A stretch of DNA of 64,000 bases from Argentina anserina (Eukaryota > Streptophyta > Magnoliopsida > Rosales > Rosaceae), in the NCBI RefSeq assembly GCF_933775445.1, contig NC_065872.1, positions 12,338,001-12,402,000 of the forward strand, written 5' to 3'. A program made the position numbers and the translations under genes. The notes under the pieces were generated by a model. That model searched no databases, was not told the origin of the DNA, and was given only the letters and a program-made list of their open reading frames with translations. Positions 21,310 through 31,000 of this stretch are shown here, one piece after another (the first letter of the stretch is position 1; every line of letters starts with the position of its first letter).

Positions 21310-21700
21310 TGAGGCGAGCAGCAGGTGCGGCGAGCGGCGAGCAGCGAGCAGCGAGTGCGGCGAGCAGCGAGCAGCGAGCGGTGAATGCGGCGAGCGGCGA
21401 ATGCGGCGAACGGCGAGCGGCGAATGCGGCGAACGGTGAGCGGCGAGCGGCGAATGCGGCGTACGGCGAGCGGCGAGCGGCGAATGCGGAGAAAGCTTTG
21501 CGGGGCTACGGGATTGCAGGGCTGCGGGGCTGCAGGGCTGCAGGGCTGCGGCGCTGCGAGGGCAGGGGCTGCGAGGCTGCAGGGCTGCAAGGGCAGGGGC
21601 TGCGAGGGCAGGGGGTTGCGGCGGCAGCAGGGGGTTGCGGCGTCAGCAGGCAGGGGCTGCGGCGGCGGCAGGAAGCTTGCGGCGGCGGAGGAAAGGAAGA
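21310..21700 (-). repeat. GC-rich short tandem repeats in the Copia leader
   Basis: The left half is made of GCGGCGAGC/GAATGCGGCG units, the right half of GGGGCTGCAGGGCTGC units. It lies between the LTR and the leader splice donor, so it would be the untranslated first exon of every message. The 154- and 111-codon ORFs on the plus strand are products of the repeats. Confidence 0.85.
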
Positions 21701-21742
21701 AAAATTTCGGAAGGCTCTAAAAGATTCAGGGTTTTAGGACTT

Positions 21743-21755
21743 CGTGCTGATAACG
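21743..21755 (-). other. Primer binding site candidate
   Basis: CGTTATCAGCACG directly after the 5' LTR on the minus strand; TTATCAGCA is shared with the site at 1124. Confidence 0.55.
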
Positions 21756-21940
21756 TGTTTGAGGATGAATTACTTGTGTATTATTGAATGATATGGGGGC
21801 CTATATATAGGCATTTACAACACCACAATCCCGTAGGATTCGGAGTCCTAATCTACTACGGAGATGCTAATCTATCTCCTAACAGGAAACCTATTAGGCT
21901 AAGACACACACAAGGGTAGAATAGTAATTCTCCCGGAACA
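21756..21940 (-). repeat. 5' LTR of the Copia element
   Basis: 185 bp, reads identical to 14444-14628. It contains a TATATATAGG promoter-like run (minus strand, near 21805) and is followed by the target duplication ATTAT. Confidence 0.97.
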
Positions 21941-21945
21941 ATTAT

Positions 21946-22740
21946 TATATATAAACTGTTTTCTCTGAAAACATAATGAATGTAAAGTTAACACTATGTT
22001 ATAGTGTCCATTGATTTTTGAATGTAAAGTTAACGTATATTATTATCCGTGGTTACTTAATAAACATTGCATACTTAATAAACAGTAACTTCATTCGAGC
22101 GTGAATGACCGTCATACATGTTTATTAAGTAACCAAGGTTTGATTTTTGACAAAATGTTGTGAATTTTGTTCAAACGAGTGCGATATTCCCGGTATGGTA
22201 TATCGAACGATATGAAATTGTATTAAAAACTTTTAGAAAATTTTGTATGCACAACGTGTATGATACACGATGCAATCTTAACTATTAAAAATAATTTATA
22301 CTCAGGGACCACCATGTATGTATATAATTTCATCTAATTTAGATTGTTCACAATGTATGTAAAAATACCCGTCGTGCGCCGAAGATATTCTGAAAAACTT
22401 TTGCATGAGATAGTCTCTTGCTAAATCATCCTTCGTGCCCCAGTCACTGGGTGACTATATCACAGTCAATGTCACCTAGAAGAATTTAACAACTCTGGAA
22501 TTATTTATTTACAGATGGACAGAAGTCTGGAATTCTAAAATAAATAGTCATTTCCCCATGAATATTCCTTTTTTCTTCTTTGATTCAGACTAGAGAGCCC
22601 ATAAGTCTTGGTGCGGGTACACATATGACGACTCTGTCAGTTTCAACTCTGATGCTACTTCCCCCCCCCCCATCCCGCGCTCTCTACAACGAAAATATTA
22701 TTCCGCCAGTTAGCTTCTGAGGAGGGTCAATTCTTCAAGA
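21946..22740. other. AT-rich DNA with one perfect inverted repeat
   Basis: No gene. GGTTACTTAATAAACAT at 22051-22067 recurs as its exact reverse complement at 22118-22134 (17 bp stem, 50 bp loop). A C-run lies near 22662-22672. Confidence 0.5.
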
Positions 22741-22748
22741 CCTGGAAC

Positions 22749-22888
22749 TCACTGCGTTCGTCCCGCCTAACAAACCGCGTAGTCCCTCCATTTCCATTCT
22801 GCTGGTTATAGTCCATCTTCACTGCGTTCGTCCCGCCTAACAAACCGCGTAGTCCCTCCATTTCCATTCCGCTGGTTATAGTCTATCT
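22749..22888 (+). repeat. 70 bp tandem duplication
   Basis: TCACTGCGTTCGTCCCGCC starts at 22749 and again at 22819; the two copies differ at only a few sites. It lies at the distal end of the antisense ORF. Confidence 0.9.
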
Positions 22889-23226
22889 TGAAAGAAATGG
22901 AGCACCTTTGCGGCAGTGGGAAACCAACATCCCGACAGGTGGAAGAGCAAGTATAGGCCAAGAATAACCCGCCACATGTTGTAACTGACTTGCCAAAAGG
23001 CAAAGCCAAACTTCGCCACCAAGCACTGCAGGCGTGGATCCAACGGCAATTCCACCCCGAGCCGTAATACGGAGGGACTGACCAGCGCATACCCCTCGGG
23101 CAATATTGACCCATACTCATCCAACTCGATGGCCCGGGCCACGATCGTAGCCGGCAGCTTGAATTCCTCCATGTAGCCAAGTACTGCGGCGGGGTCCGCC
23201 CCCTGCGGTTCCTCTACCTCCGACAT
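22876..23226 (-). pseudogene. Antisense ORF of a Tat-type element, broken
   Basis: 117 codons on the minus strand. A block resembling the plant 'putative gypsy type transposon' domain runs through LPEGYALVSPSVLRLGVELP, then LDPRLQCLVAKFGF and NMWRVILGLYLLF. The frame stops after FFQDRL at a TAA that looks like a mutated CAA, because related coding sequence seems to continue beyond it. An ORF at 23673-23326 on the same strand may be an upstream piece of the same gene. The function of such proteins is unknown. They are carried by Tat elements in antisense to gag-pol. Confidence 0.6.
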
Positions 23227-23325
23227 TTGTAATCCGTCATCTAACTAACGCCTCACATGCGCTGGACTCAGTGCTGGACTCGAGATGCTAGGCCAAGAAG
23301 CGCTCGCAATACGCTCGCGCACACC

Positions 23326-23673
23326 TCAGTCTTGGCTTGGAACATGACACATATCACTCTCTCCGACCTCCTCGTGTCTTGACTCCATTGTACCTGACGA
23401 TTCGCTACTCTCCCAATTCGCTAATACTCTCGCAAAGACCATAGCATGATCCTCACACTGCGAATGGCCAACACTGCTTCGCCGTACTAGGTTCAGGTAG
23501 TTGGCCTCCAACTCACTCGTCCACGATTCAGACGATGTTGACGCAAACCAACTTCCCTCTACAGGCACGGAATCGCTGTCAGTTAGTATATTTATCCTAG
23601 GCATTACGCCGCAGCAAGTAACACCGCAGTCAAAGACGAACAACCTAAACCTAGAAGTTAAAGAGTTAATCAA
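23326..23673 (-). CDS. Unidentified ORF in the Tat-type element, 115 aa
   Basis: Open minus-strand frame upstream (in reading direction) of the antisense-ORF domain. It has a serine/glutamate-rich composition and no domain I recognise. It may be a leader or first exon of the antisense gene, or chance. Confidence 0.25.
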   Translation of the reverse strand: MINSLTSRFRLFVFDCGVTCCGVMPRINILTDSDSVPVEGSWFASTSSESWTSELEANYLNLVRRSSVGHSQCEDHAMVFARVLANWESSESSGTMESRHEEVGESDMCHVPSQD

Positions 23674-24440
23674 ATCTAGCCTAAGAACATCGCAAGGAAG
23701 AAAATGAAGAACATGAAGAACACGAAGAATACCAAACCTAGTTTCAGGCCAAACTCATCGACAACCGCCCACACAAACACCCCACTTAGCCGGAAAACAC
23801 TTATCCAAAGATCAAATAGACCCAAAACCTACCAATTTCGACGAAAAACCCAAACCCAAAACCACTACCTTACCCTATAACCATAAAATCACCAGAAAAA
23901 AAAACTAAAAGTACAAACGCATATAGGAGATTCCGATCAAAACATACCTTAAAGACCGATTTGCACAAATAACCCCGGTAGGATCTCATCCAAACTTGAA
24001 GAATATGATGGAGAACAAAGGAGGGAACGAGAGAACGAAGAGCTTTTAAAATTCAAAAAGCTTGGAACTGTCGATAATGACAGTCCTCATATCCCTTTCA
24101 TCCTTCTATAGTAACTTCATACCACATCTCGCCCATTGAATTCTAAAAAATGCTCCTTAACCGTCAGATACAGAAAAACCGTTACTCACATCTTAACCGT
24201 TGACCCAAAGGGCATCGCCCCAGATCCCGCCGCATGGCATGAGTTACCGAGACGACGCTTCGATAATGCATGCCATAACTGCATGCAATAAATGCTTCCT
24301 CGGCTAACGTCACCTCCCCCCCGAAATTGAACCGTCCACGGCACATTCACCCAATGCATGTACGACATGTGCTGCCCACAGCGCGAATCGCGCCTCTCTC
24401 GGCCTACGACGCACCACGCTCAAACATAGCGTTCAAAGAC

Positions 24441-25134
24441 GTCCTACGCGTAAAGATTTACTACGTTATGACGGACACACTGCGCTCAAAGACAGCAATC
24501 AAAAACGTCCTACGCGTAAAGATTTACTATGTTATGACGGACACACTGCTATCAAAGACAGCAATCAAAGACGTCTTACGCGTAAAGATTTACTACGCGA
24601 TGACGGACGCACTGCGCTCAAAGACAGCAATCAAAGACGTCCTATGCGTAAAGATTTACAACGCTATGACGGACGCACTGCGCTCAAAGACATCAATCAA
24701 AGGCGTCCTACGTGTAAAGATTTACAACGCTATGACGGACGCACTGTGCTCAAAGACAGCAATCAAAGACGTCATACGCGTAAAGATTCACTATGCTATA
24801 ACATATGCACTGCGCTGAAAGATAACATTCAAAGACGTCCTACGTGTAAATATTTACCACGATATGACAGACGCACTGCGCTTAAATAAAGAGTTCAAAG
24901 ACGTCCTACGCGTAAAGATTTACCACGCTATGACAGACGCACTGCGCTCACACTAGCGCCCAAAGACGTTTTACGCGTAAAGACTTACTATGCTCTGACG
25001 GACATACTACAATAACGCCCAAAGACGTCCTACGCGTAAGGATTCACTACACTATTATTAACGTGCTACGCTCTCCGGACGTCCCACGCGTAAATATCTA
25101 CTACGCTACGACAGACACACCGAGATAAACCAAC
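24441..25134 (+). repeat. 66 bp minisatellite, about ten units
   Basis: GTCCTACGCGTAAAGATTTA recurs with spacings of 66 bp from 24441 to 24903 (eight steps), then 65, 59 and 54. The 66 bp length keeps one frame open, producing a 163-codon ORF (24327-24818) of 22-residue repeats. A second frame is also partly open. Nothing suggests real coding. Its position between the antisense ORF and the LTR fits the repeat-rich 3' region of Tat elements. Confidence 0.92.
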
Positions 25135-25310
25135 ACCCAAAGAGGCTCGACACAGTTCATTACACCATCCGCAACTTGGAATTTCTTAACCGAGGAGTGG
25201 GGGGACTCCGAGGTGGGTCCACGGGACCCACTGTTGATTATGGCGAAATGCTTAATTTTTAACTCCCCAGTTAAGAAATTGCCTCCCTAGACTGGGAACT
25301 TGGGGGAACT

Positions 25311-25783
25311 TGTTGGAACAGGCTTATGCCCGCCATAATCAATATAACTATTAGCATACTAAGGCTAATAAATAACCCAGCTTCACAATACCAGCAGTGA
25401 GCTAGCCGCACTAGCTGTGCAATGGGCTGCCCCGCGGCCCAAACCGACTATGGACGCGCCCTCACGCGCATCCCAAAGAAGACTTCAGAGAACACCTTAA
25501 TTGGACTTTGTCCCACACCGGAAGATGAGTGAATAATCTACCTCAATTTAACTATAAAAAATTCAAACCCTCGACCTTGTAAGGTAAGTGCACTTAACCC
25601 CCCTGTTACTCTGCATAAATTATTACCGACCTGACTTGAGCATCGGAGAGTTGAAGACCACGCCGCCGTGGTCGCCACTTTGACGACTCATGCTATTTGT
25701 GACAAGAAAGGAACAAGGAGTACGATGTATGACATCAACAAAGAGTGTAGCGTATGGCATCAGTACAGTTCACTACGTTAACA
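25311..25783 (+). repeat. 3' LTR of the Tat-type element
   Basis: 473 bp from TGTTGGAACAGG to CACTACGTTAACA, preceded by a polypurine tract. It aligns over its whole length with the reverse complement of 43855-44330, for example CCACGCCGCCGTGGTC and GTCCCACAtCGGAAGATGAG. Confidence 0.8.
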
Positions 25784-25911
25784 ATACTATTTCGAATCCT
25801 TTCAAGTTTTCATACTCAATCGCTTCTTCATATTCTTCAATTAGAGCTCTTGATAATATTTTATCTTTTTTTTTTGACATTCATTCGCGTAATGTCCTTC
25901 TGCTTGCACAA
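25784..25911. other. Short AT-rich junction
   Basis: Lies between the LTR and the pararetrovirus relic. No feature. Confidence 0.4.
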
Positions 25912-27560
25912 TTAACATCGGCATTTCTGAACATCTCTTGTAGATTCTGGTTTAGCCTCTTGATATGAAAGAATCTTCCTTCTTGGTTTTCTTCTTCTTA
26001 AACCCTGTGAGATTTTTTGCATGATTTCTCCTAACTCTTCTGTTGACTCATACTTTTCTGTCTTTGCATATAGATTTTTGAGTTTTTCAGCCTTAAGCAT
26101 CCACATTGGGGTCTTTGTATCTTCTTCCTCGAATGATTCTTCAAGGCATGTAGATGATTTTGTTCTCAAAGTGCTTCCTTCTTCATAACTGGCAAACGAA
26201 TGTCTATGGAATTGCAGGCTTATCTTTCCTCCCATGTCTTCATAGATTGATGTTTTGGTATTCTCAATTTGCTTGACTGGAGGAGTCAGATTCCATTCTC
26301 GTGAAAATGTCACTTCATTCCATTTTGTAATATGTTTCTACTCGGTATGATTTCTTGGATTGGTGAGGATGAATGTAGTGATTCCGGGACTGTTAAGAAA
26401 TTTAGTGTTTGGGGCAACATTCGAGCTCATGAGCTTATAATAGATTCGGTAATCTATGGCAAGCTCCATCATTCATCTTTTCATAGAAATCTCACATGTC
26501 TTGATTCTCAACCTGAAACAGTATGGTGCATCTCTAAGGTGCGTAGTGAAGTTTGGAAAAACATTGAAGTAGGAAACTTGATTACATAGAGAGGCTTCTA
26601 CCGTTCCTAACAGACTTTTCTTGAAGTCTGTTATCATGTCATCTTGCAGGAGACATAAGACAGAGCAACCTATTCCATCTCTGGCTAGAAGTTTTATTCC
26701 AACTTGAACCGCTCCAATGTGCATGTATGAATAAATTGTTCGAATTGCTTCACTTACTTCTTTTTGAGTTATCAATCTTATGTCAGTTTCTTCACCTGTT
26801 GCCGGAATGGTTAGTTCAAAAATCTTGAACCTGTGAGAATCAAGAAGGAAATATCATCTCTTATAAATTTTGTTAAGTCGGAATTTAAGAACTGTGACCT
26901 CATGTACACTTGATTCTATCTCATTGTACTCAAATTCTTGAGCATTGATGAGTTGTACATGAATTGTGCTCATTTTTTTGAATATTTTGCTCAACATTTT
27001 CATGTTCCTTTTATCTTTTCTATGCTTTTCAAATGGGAGAGTTTAAGATTCAACTCTCTAAATTGTTCTTCCAGCTCCATACATATTTCTTGAAGATATG
27101 TAATATTATAATTTTACTAATGAATTATTACTTTCAGCTTTTCAGCAAGGGCTTCTGAAGTAGGAAGATATAAGTTTTTTGCTTCTTTGTCTCTTTCCTT
27201 GACTTTTACCTCAACCCTTTGGTTCATCATATTCGGACGAGAAAGGCTTCTAAATGCTCTTTCAGAATTTCTTAGGTTTTTCTTAGTTCAACTGCTTGCT
27301 CTTGGATGTTATTAGCAAGGGTTTTTGTTCGAACTAACTTTTTTTCTATGTTTAGCAGATATTGCTTTTCTTTGAGGTAGTCAAGCTTTACTTCAAGCCT
27401 TCTAATCCTTGTGATTACTTCTTCAAGTTGATTGGTCTTAAGATGAAATCTCTCAAGTTGTACAAGTAGCTTTTCTGCAGCCTTGTTGCTGGATAAATGG
27501 TTTAGGAATTCTATCAAACTTGGCCAGGTTGGGTCAAGTTCTTCAACTCCTATCTCTCGT
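25912..27560 (-). pseudogene. Endogenous caulimovirid (pararetrovirus) relic
   Basis: Old viral copy on the minus strand, in fragments. A coiled-coil-like, Lys/Glu/Leu-rich piece lies at 27517-27272. A region from about 26970 to 26300 resembles the 30K-type movement protein of plant pararetroviruses; its best part is 26775-26473, with the HIGAVQVGIK block and a following aspartate-containing strand. A further charged piece lies at 26313-25912. Stops and frame changes separate all pieces, and I see no reverse transcriptase. The family call rests on the movement-protein block. The genus cannot be set from this. Confidence 0.6.
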
Positions 27561-28023
27561 TAAAGATGAGAAAATTCGTCGTAGAGTGTATTCAATATTC
27601 TACAGGCGTACTGTATCGAGTATTGATCATTTTAAAATATGTCTTGAATGAAAACATTTTTACTTAGATAGTACTAAGGTAAAAACATATGTGAATAGTA
27701 CAGCGCTGATCCGTGACCATCTCAAGGTTTCTAAAACATTCTTAGGTCCTGCTTCTTTTGTGTTCTTGTTACAGACTTACAGTAAAGCTAAAAGTAACTG
27801 TCTTCAACTTCAATAGTTCATAACAATAACTTCTGTCATTGGAAAAAAACCCATATAAATGGTCCAGGACAATCTTGTCACTTCATCTATCACCACTTTG
27901 CTAATCTTTTCCAAAGCTTGTCTTACCCATTTTGATGGGGAAATCGTGTCATTCGTGTGTTTAGCAAAGTTGAGGTTTTTGTGTTTGTAACATAGAATAG
28001 TTTCAATGTTTGAAATGGGTGTT
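27561..28023. other. Flank upstream of the receptor-kinase pseudogene
   Basis: No exon with a signal peptide could be recognised here, although the next gene needs one. Confidence 0.4.
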
Positions 28024-31000
28024 GCAGTGAGAGCTTTGAATTCAGTATTTGATAAATGGAAGACTCGGGCAGATCCCAAGCAATGGAACACAACAGGCGA
28101 CCCATGCACTGGAGCTGCCATAGACTCCACCAAGTTTGATGACACCGATTCCCTTCATCATATGTGACTGCTCACACCGATCCGGCACCATCTGCCATAT
28201 TACCCAATTGTATTGCACTCTACTAATCTATCATTTTTACTTCAATGCGGCTATCTACCACTTCAAGTTTAGCTTTGCAGGAAAGTTTATGACTTGGAAG
28301 TAATTGGTGTAATTCCAGACGAGTTATGGAGTTTGACTTTCCTCACCAATCTGTATGCTTTTTCTGAACTCGTGTACTTGAGTTGGGGTCACCCAATTTG
28401 TAATCTTTATCCCATGTCTTGTAGGAATTTGGCACTGAATTACTTGACAGGATCTCTCTCAGCAGCCATTGCGAATCTAACTGGCTTGCAATACTTGTAT
28501 GCACATCTAAACCATATTTTATTAGATGTCATTATTTTGGTGTTCATGATCATTGATTTAATTTTAAATTTCTAGTACTGTTGGCATCAACGATCTGTCA
28601 GGCAAGCTACCAAAAGAACTTGGACAACTCACTGAACTGAGATCATTGTAAGTTTTCTCATGTTGGAGCCTCAGCCCACTGATTACTGTTTTCGTGATTT
28701 TTCTTTCGTGAGTGTTATTCACAACAAGTGAACTTGGCATTATATTGACTGTTTGATCAGGTGGACTCTTATTTAGAGCGAAAACCTTGATGCACATGAC
28801 TGCTTTCATTTATATTCCTTTATTTCAAATATTAAGATGTGTGTTTCCATTATAGTCCCAGTTAAGTGTTCCTATTCAATGCTGCCTCTGTATTGCTTGA
28901 TTTAAATAAGACTTATAGTCATATAGCTGCTTGCACTTAATCTTAATTATCTTCACCAAAGAGTAATACCAAGTGGAAATCACTTGTCACTTTTGTAGGG
29001 CTCTTGGGGGAAACAACTTTTCAGGTTCTCTGCCACCTGAGCTCGGGAATTTATCTAAATTACAACAGCTGTAAGTTTGATATGTTGTTCATTTCTTTTT
29101 TTGGAGCTTTCCAATGAGGGTGTCATGTGTTATGAAATGAGCCTTCATACCTAAAATCTACAACCTCAGTTATTGGTTATACGGAAAAAAAAATGGTGAA
29201 CTGCGGGTCTGCATATGTATAGGTGCAAAATTGCAAAATCAGAACTGATACAGCTGTTATTAACTGTATTAGTTTATAACCACATTTTAGTAATTTACTT
29301 ATGAACATTCATTTTTTCTATCTAATGATGGCGTGGTTTCAATTTGCAAAAGGATGTAAGATAGCATATGTTTATGAGAATAAGTTATTGTTTGCTTTGA
29401 CAGTTACATTGATAGTTCTGGAGTAAGCGGAGAGATTCCGCCAACATTTGCTAATCTACAAAACCTGGAGTTTTTGTAAGACTTATACGAATATGTTCAT
29501 TTTCAACAAATGAAAAAAAAAACATTAAATGATACGATGAAGAATTATTATTTAATATTTATATATGTAAATGATTTTTGAACTTTCTTGTTGCAGTTGG
29601 GCAAGAAACGTTGAACTCTCTGGCAGGATACCAGACTTCGTAGGGAATTGGTCAAAGCTTAGTTCCTTGTAAGACTGTAACTAAATACTTCTTTTTCAGT
29701 TGCTGTCTACTGACCATAGTTTCATCCTTTAGTTAGGCTCTAAAGGCTCAATGCTTTTGAGATAAAGTAATAACTTATACATTTGTTAACTATATATTAC
29801 TTTAGGAGGTTTCAAGGAAACTCTTTAGAAGGTCCTATACCTTTTGCATTTTCCAATCTGACCTCTATCAAAGAGCTGTGAGTATCTGATATACTTGTGA
29901 CTTTCTGTCTGTTTTTGCATTTCTATAAAGCTCATCCTTTCATGTTATTTCAGACGCATTAGTGATTTGTCAAATGCCAACAGGAGCTCTTCTCTTTCGT
30001 TCATAGTGAATATGAAGGATCTAAATGTCTTGTAAGGCAAATATTCTCACTTCCATTGGAATCTATCACATTATGGGATCATTGTTCTTTGTTCTTGTTT
30101 GTTATCCTTGTAAAACCAATCTTGACAGTTTGGTTTCACATCCTGCAGAGAGCTGCGGAATAACAATATTACTGATTCAATTCCTTCCAACTTTGGAGTA
30201 TACAAGAGTTTGTCTCTGCTGTAAGTTTTTCTTGGTGATTGGTGACCGTACGTGCCAAAACTGTAAATTTTTTTCTTTTATTTTCTATTTTGTTTTAAGT
30301 ACAGAAGGATATATACTGAATATGATTTCTTGATTGCAACATGATCCTCTTCCCTAACATGACCATAATGCATACAAGCTAAACAGAGTAATTTTCATTG
30401 AATTGCATCCAACCATTTTTAGATGCTAGATAGTTATGTATTTTTTATTGTCTCAAAGCATGTAACGGACTCATATTCTTGCCTTCCTCAGGGATTTGAG
30501 CTTCAACTATGTAACTGGACAGATACCAGACTCTCTGTTTAATTTGAGTTCTCTCTCCATCTTGTAGTACACCAATCCCTCTTGATTGCATTATTTACCA
30601 CAAAAATGTACTCTTCAAGTATTGAGGCATGTATTTCTGTCTCAATAATCAGGTTTCTTGGAAATAATAAGTTGAATGGCACCCTTCCGGAGTATAAGAC
30701 ATCAGCTCTTCTAAACATGTAAGTTTCAGCATACGTGCATTATGCTCGAGCTTCTCATATATATGGTTTCCATTATCTAAGAAAAATGGTTTTGGCACAC
30801 CAATTTTACTTTAATTCCAGTTCTTAGGACAAGCTGAGTCCTATCAGTATTAAAAGGTGGATTAATCACACTCCTTGAATAAGTATTCTCTGAGTCAAAG
30901 AAATTACTTTGAGTCCACCTGAATTGTATTCAGCTTCACTTAACTTTGATGGGTGACTTTGATATGTACTAGAAAGATTTTTTTTTGAGTTGATTACTTA

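Larger units (their letters stand above)
14444..21940 (-). mobile_element. Complete Ty1/Copia retrotransposon, 7.5 kb
   Basis: An intact element on the minus strand. Both LTRs are 185 bp (TGTT..AACA) and read identical base for base. They are flanked by the direct duplication ATTAT (14439-14443 and 21941-21945). From its 5' end it has: LTR 21940-21756, primer-site candidate 21755-21743, a GC-rich leader, leader intron 21202-20857, gag 20856-19770 (one frameshift), a 970 bp spacer, pol 18800-14814, polypurine tract 14640-14629 and LTR 14628-14444. Identical LTRs imply a very recent insertion. Integrase, reverse transcriptase and RNase H look intact. Gag and pol are separate ORFs rather than one polyprotein. 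Confidence 0.95.
22741..25783 (+). mobile_element. 3' end of a Ty3/Gypsy (Tat-type) retrotransposon
   Basis: In order there are an antisense ORF with a 'putative gypsy type transposon' (PF04195-like) domain, a 66 bp tandem array, a polypurine tract (TGGGGGAACT, 25301-25310) and an LTR (25311-25783). An antisense extra ORF and hypervariable tandem repeats between pol and the 3' LTR are hallmarks of the Tat lineage (Grande, Retand, Ogre). Gag-pol and the 5' LTR are missing; the left border is uncertain. A second LTR of this family stands alone at 43855-44330. Confidence 0.6.

Noticed and set aside
21273..21737. 154- and 111-codon ORFs rich in Ala/Arg/Gly
   Set aside because: Products of GC-rich short repeats in the Copia leader, antisense to the element.
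24327..24889. Regularly spaced repeats and long ORFs, possible CRISPR or repeat protein
   Set aside because: Units are contiguous 66 bp repeats without unique spacers, in a plant genome; the open frames follow from a period divisible by three.
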